From positions 1-19,893 of the forward strand of contig JAACJK010000155.1 in NCBI GenBank assembly GCA_013368325.1: 19,893 nucleotides of DNA, written 5' to 3'. Origin of the DNA: Ephemerocybe angulata (Eukaryota > Basidiomycota > Agaricomycetes > Agaricales > Psathyrellaceae). The notes below the pieces were generated by a model. It was given only the letters and a program-made list of their open reading frames with translations. It did not search any database and was not told where the DNA came from. The position numbers were made by a program, and so were the translations under genes. This document shows, piece by piece, positions 17,075 to 19,893 of the stretch. How positions within the stretch are numbered: the stretch's first letter is position 1; each line of letters begins with the position of its first letter.

Positions 17075-19730
17075 TCATGCGCCTCCACGAACTAACACAC
17101 CGCGATGGCGAAGCCTCCTCTTTTTGGAGGGGCCGGAGTCGTGACCTTCCCCATCCTGGTTAAGGATTGGAGCGGCGATTGCGCCGCTATCGAGAAACTT
17201 CCTTTTCGACAGTCCTCGGTAAGAAGTAGCATCAACTTCGTCGGGGTCATGAGCGACGAGGGGTATCGGTGGGGTTGCCTGTCGAGCCGGTTATGCTTGT
17301 CGTAGACTGTTGAAGAGGTAAGGAATCCCAAGCTTCGCGAGATGTCTCGATGTTCTGGAAAAAGATCAGGGGTATAGCGCAGATATCTGCATAATTTGAA
17401 CGATCCAGCCGCATCTTTGGGGTGTTTTGAAAGTAGTTGGCATACAGGTGTTCCCGGAATTCATCGAGCTCGAAGCCGATACGCTTGACCCTGTCGTGGA
17501 GACCCGATTTTTGGACCCAATTGGGCATAAACCCCTTCAAGAGGTTGGTTCGTGCGGCTGAAGGTGCGTTGGTGACTCGGAAGATCGCTTTCATCGCGAT
17601 TTTTGAGGCTTCGCACGAGACACGGCTCGTAATGATCCAGAGGATCAGCCACCACAACGATTCAATGTCGTGTAGGACAGTGTGCACCACCGTCTTGAAA
17701 GAAATCTCGGTCGCAGCCGACTCCCTATCTGGTGGCGGGGGGCCCCAGACTACGGACCGAGGCTTTTCAAGTTTCCGGTGGTCTAGAGGCATATCAGGTC
17801 TGAGGATTGTATCTCGTAAGCCATAAAGTAAGGCGTTCCCTGCAAAAGGTTTTTCAGCTTCGGCGCAGCAGGAGACGGAGGAAACTTACAACCCTCAGGT
17901 CGGATGATTCTTGTAGGTTCTGCGAGAGTTTCTTGGCGAACTCGAGATCAGCAAGCCTGACTTCCCACTTGCCATCCTTCTCAATGGCAAGGATATTTCC
18001 GTTGCTGATATCTCGATGCACCCATCCAGCGCAGAACATGATCAAAAGTGCTAACAGCAAAGGATCAGCCAGACCTCGTATAGAATGTCGTATGGATTTA
18101 CCGAAATAACCTTGCTTAAGTACGTCCATTACGTCTCCCAATGTTGGAAGGTTGGATACGCGCGTGCAGGTCTCGGGGAAAACGAAGAAGCATCGCTTGT
18201 TGGAGGAGACCCAAGGAATGTTCGAGATGGAGCTAGGGTCGAAGGGTTCTCTTTGCGTCGTTCTTCTCTCGACCGTGGATCCAAGGTATTCGCCTGAGGT
18301 GGGGATGGAAGCGTAGCTATAGAAGGGCTTCCCAAATTGCTCCAAATCAATCGGCTTGGTAGGAGGACCGGTGTAACGCATTCGCTCGTCATACCGTAGG
18401 AATAGAGTCTTGTAAGCGCCACCTGTCAGATACGTGCGGAGTTCTTCCGCTCGGGAGGTATTTCCTTCAATATTGGCAACGATTCCCAGTCCGTCTGCTG
18501 AAGTGCTTCAATGTCCCGGAATACGTGTTGTTGGATCTCGAATTCGGTCATCGAGTCTGCGCAAATCCAAGTGTCCTTTAATACGATCTCCCGGGCTTCA
18601 CTATTCTTGGGACTTGGGTCGTCCTTCGAGGTGACTTCTACCGCTTTCCAGATCCGAGTATGCCCTCCGGAGAGGAGGTGCGTCGTCTTGAAGAAGTAGG
18701 ACTGTTGTCGCTTCGAGTTCTCTTCCAAGCTGCAGGAGACAGAGCCTTGTTCAGGGCACTCATCGAGCTCATAGAGATACGCCGTCAGCCAAACGAGTGA
18801 TATGCGACTCATAGCCCATGTCCGCTCTACTGGCGGAGAGCAAGGACACGAAAACACGAACAAGCAAGTCCGGTCGCTACAGGAGCCGGGTCAGTCAACA
18901 CCGTTCCCTTCCTACCAGAGCGTAGTGACGAACCTTGGCATAGCGAAATGAAGTAGCTTTGACGGTGCGGTTGTGCGAGAAATGCCACATGAAATGCGCT
19001 CTTTCTCGTCAGTGATCTATGCTTCGGGTTAGCAGACTTCATCGTGTGTACTGACCACAAGATACTCACACCAAACACAGAGTTCCGCGAGGCATCCCCT
19101 CTCAGTGTACGTGCGGCAATAGAGACAAAGTCGTTCCGATTCTGGACGTTGCGGATTAGGTTTGCGAGCATAAAACGTGCAGTCAAAAGCTCACTTGAAA
19201 GTAGTCTCGTTCCTCTGAATAAAAATAGATGGGCACCACCATGTCGGTCAGGAGATATGTGATATCGTCTGCATCGATGTCCCTTTCAGCGTCAGAAACT
19301 ATGGCCAGGCTAAAGTTGTTGACTTGTTTCGCAGCCCCCATGAGGGACATGCACACAGAGTCACAAAGAGCCTCATAAAGGGAGATTGCATCAACGTTTC
19401 CAGTCGCTGAACGCGTCTCGTCGTCCGATGATGACTCGTCCTCCGATGACTCGCTGTCCGATGACGGGAGGGATGTGTATGTGGGACTGGAGGCGATAGG
19501 TGCTCCTCTGCCGTCGAATTCGACGGACTTGAGCTTCGCGAGTAGTCAGAGGTGTCTTCAGAAAGCGTCTCCTGAGATGAGGTGGAGCAGAGGTCGGCAT
19601 CGGGATGAGCTATAAGGAACCCTTTGCCACGCAGATTCTCCAGAATCTCGTCTACCACAGAAGCGTCTGGTGCGGGGCCGAAGAAGTGGTCCAAGAAGTC
19701 ATTCGTCTCAGGAAGGAGTATCTCCTTCAT
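17075..19730 (-). CDS. FunK1-type kinase copy F, most divergent full-length copy
   Basis: Sixth FunK1-type kinase. Start at 19730 (MKEILLPETNDFLDHFFG). After an unresolved frame change comes an acidic Ser/Asp/Glu stretch (SSDSESSEDE), then ISLYEALCDSVCMSLMGA and VNNFSLAIVSDAERDID. Introns: I 19194-19142, II 19069-19017, III 18933-18877, IV 18101-18051, V 17889-17840. Blocks: DASRNSVFG, ITDEKERIS, GYESHITRLADG, YFFKTTHLLSGGHTRIWKA, EIVLKDTW, RCFFVFPETCTRVSNLP, FCAGWVHRDISNGNILAIE, RLADLEFAKK, GTPYFMAYEI, HDIESLWWLILWIITSR, and KMRLDRSNYADICAIPLIFF. The tail frame gives GLSKRKFLDSGAI and DSGPSKKRRLRHRG and ends RGGA at 17075, as in copy E. Indels by comparison lie near 18989, 18781, 18446, 17795 and 17248. 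The catalytic-loop Asp-Gly of the other copies is Asn-Gly here (HRDISNGN), but the catalytic Asp and the metal-binding Asn are kept. Confidence 0.75.
19419..19466. repeat. Low-complexity Ser/Asp/Glu-coding stretch in copy F
   Basis: Repeated TCC-GATGA units (plus-strand phrases TCCGATGATGACTCG and TCCGATGACTCG) encode on the minus strand a run of Ser, Asp and Glu. Such acidic serine clusters are typical casein kinase 2 target sequence. The other copies have only a weaker acidic patch at this place. Confidence 0.55.
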
Positions 19731-19823
19731 GGATATAGAACGGGCAGAAACCTTGAAGCAATTGGAGGACCAGGCGGTGGTGGTTCAGCGGAAAGTCGGT
19801 CGCTTCGCGTCACGCAAGCTGAC

Positions 19824-19845
19824 ATTCCGCGTTGATGTTCCCACG
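19824..19845 (-). promoter_or_regulatory. Shared upstream element of copy F
   Basis: The plus strand has ATTCCGCGTTGATGTTCCC then ACG, 94 nt above the ATG at 19730. The box nearer the window end is conserved (GATGTTCCCACG); the other is degenerate. A GGTGGTGGTTCAG leader complement (about 19776-19788) and ACGCG-type sequence lie between it and the start codon. Nothing further is seen up to 19893. Confidence 0.45.
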
Positions 19846-19893
19846 GCTGCATGAGAGGCCTCCGCCCCGGGCCCATTGTTCAACCAGCCTATG

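Noticed and set aside
996..19730. Retroposed kinase copies
   Set aside because: Introns are present at the same sites in all copies, so duplication was at DNA level.
996..19730. Bacterial aminoglycoside phosphotransferase or toxin-antitoxin kinase
   Set aside because: The fold is distantly related, but the HRDIS.GN loop, GTPYFMA segment, HDIESLWW block and short introns fit fungal FunK1 kinases instead.
1..19893. CRISPR array, bacterial operon, tRNA or rRNA genes
   Set aside because: No spaced direct repeats, no cloverleaf-like or rRNA sequence was recognised, and the intron-rich coding pattern is fungal. Absence is by eye only.

Overview
The window looks like nuclear DNA of a filamentous basidiomycete, most likely an Agaricomycete. 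Coding blocks are cut by short GT...AG introns (about 47-75 nt), there are no bacterial-style operons, and the dominant family is FunK1, the fungal-type protein kinase family known for expansion in mushroom-forming fungi. I cannot name the species.

Layout. Positions 1-742 (+) are the 3' part of a DDE transposase of Tc1/mariner type, with two single-base frame breaks. The rest is a head-to-tail array of six FunK1-type kinase genes, all on the minus strand: A (3007 to 996), B (6347 to 3713), C (9503 to 6766), D (12709 to 10071), E (16189 to 13451) and F (19730 to 17075). Intact architecture is: a short N-terminal helix-rich segment; an N-lobe with a GYESHITRLADGSYLYELD block, RIWKAVEV and the ILKDTW lysine; a variable linker; RCFFVFP; the catalytic loop GWVHRDISDGN; ADLEFAKK in the place of the DFG motif; GTPYFMA in the activation segment; HDIESLWWLILW; and a basic tail (KRK, then GPSK plus basic residues). 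Introns I-V lie at the same sites in copies B-F, and I-III also in A, so these are DNA-level duplicates, not retrocopies. A has lost everything after the N-lobe and faces the transposase remnant.

How the parts relate. Each gene appears to carry its own promoter. B-F share a TGTTCC-N6-TGTTCCC element 80-100 nt upstream of the first ATG, and A and C-F share an AACCACCAC leader. Copy E is a mosaic: its 5' third matches D, its middle matches C, its catalytic segment with intron IV matches B, and its 3' part resembles D. This points to gene conversion or unequal exchange inside the array.

Caveat. Every copy, and the transposase as well, is interrupted by 1-2 nt indels, very often a homopolymer one base short, while splice sites and catalytic motifs are kept. 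This may be young decay, or it may be residual indel error of an unpolished long-read assembly. I cannot decide from this window alone. Frame breaks below were located by comparing the copies by eye and are approximate.
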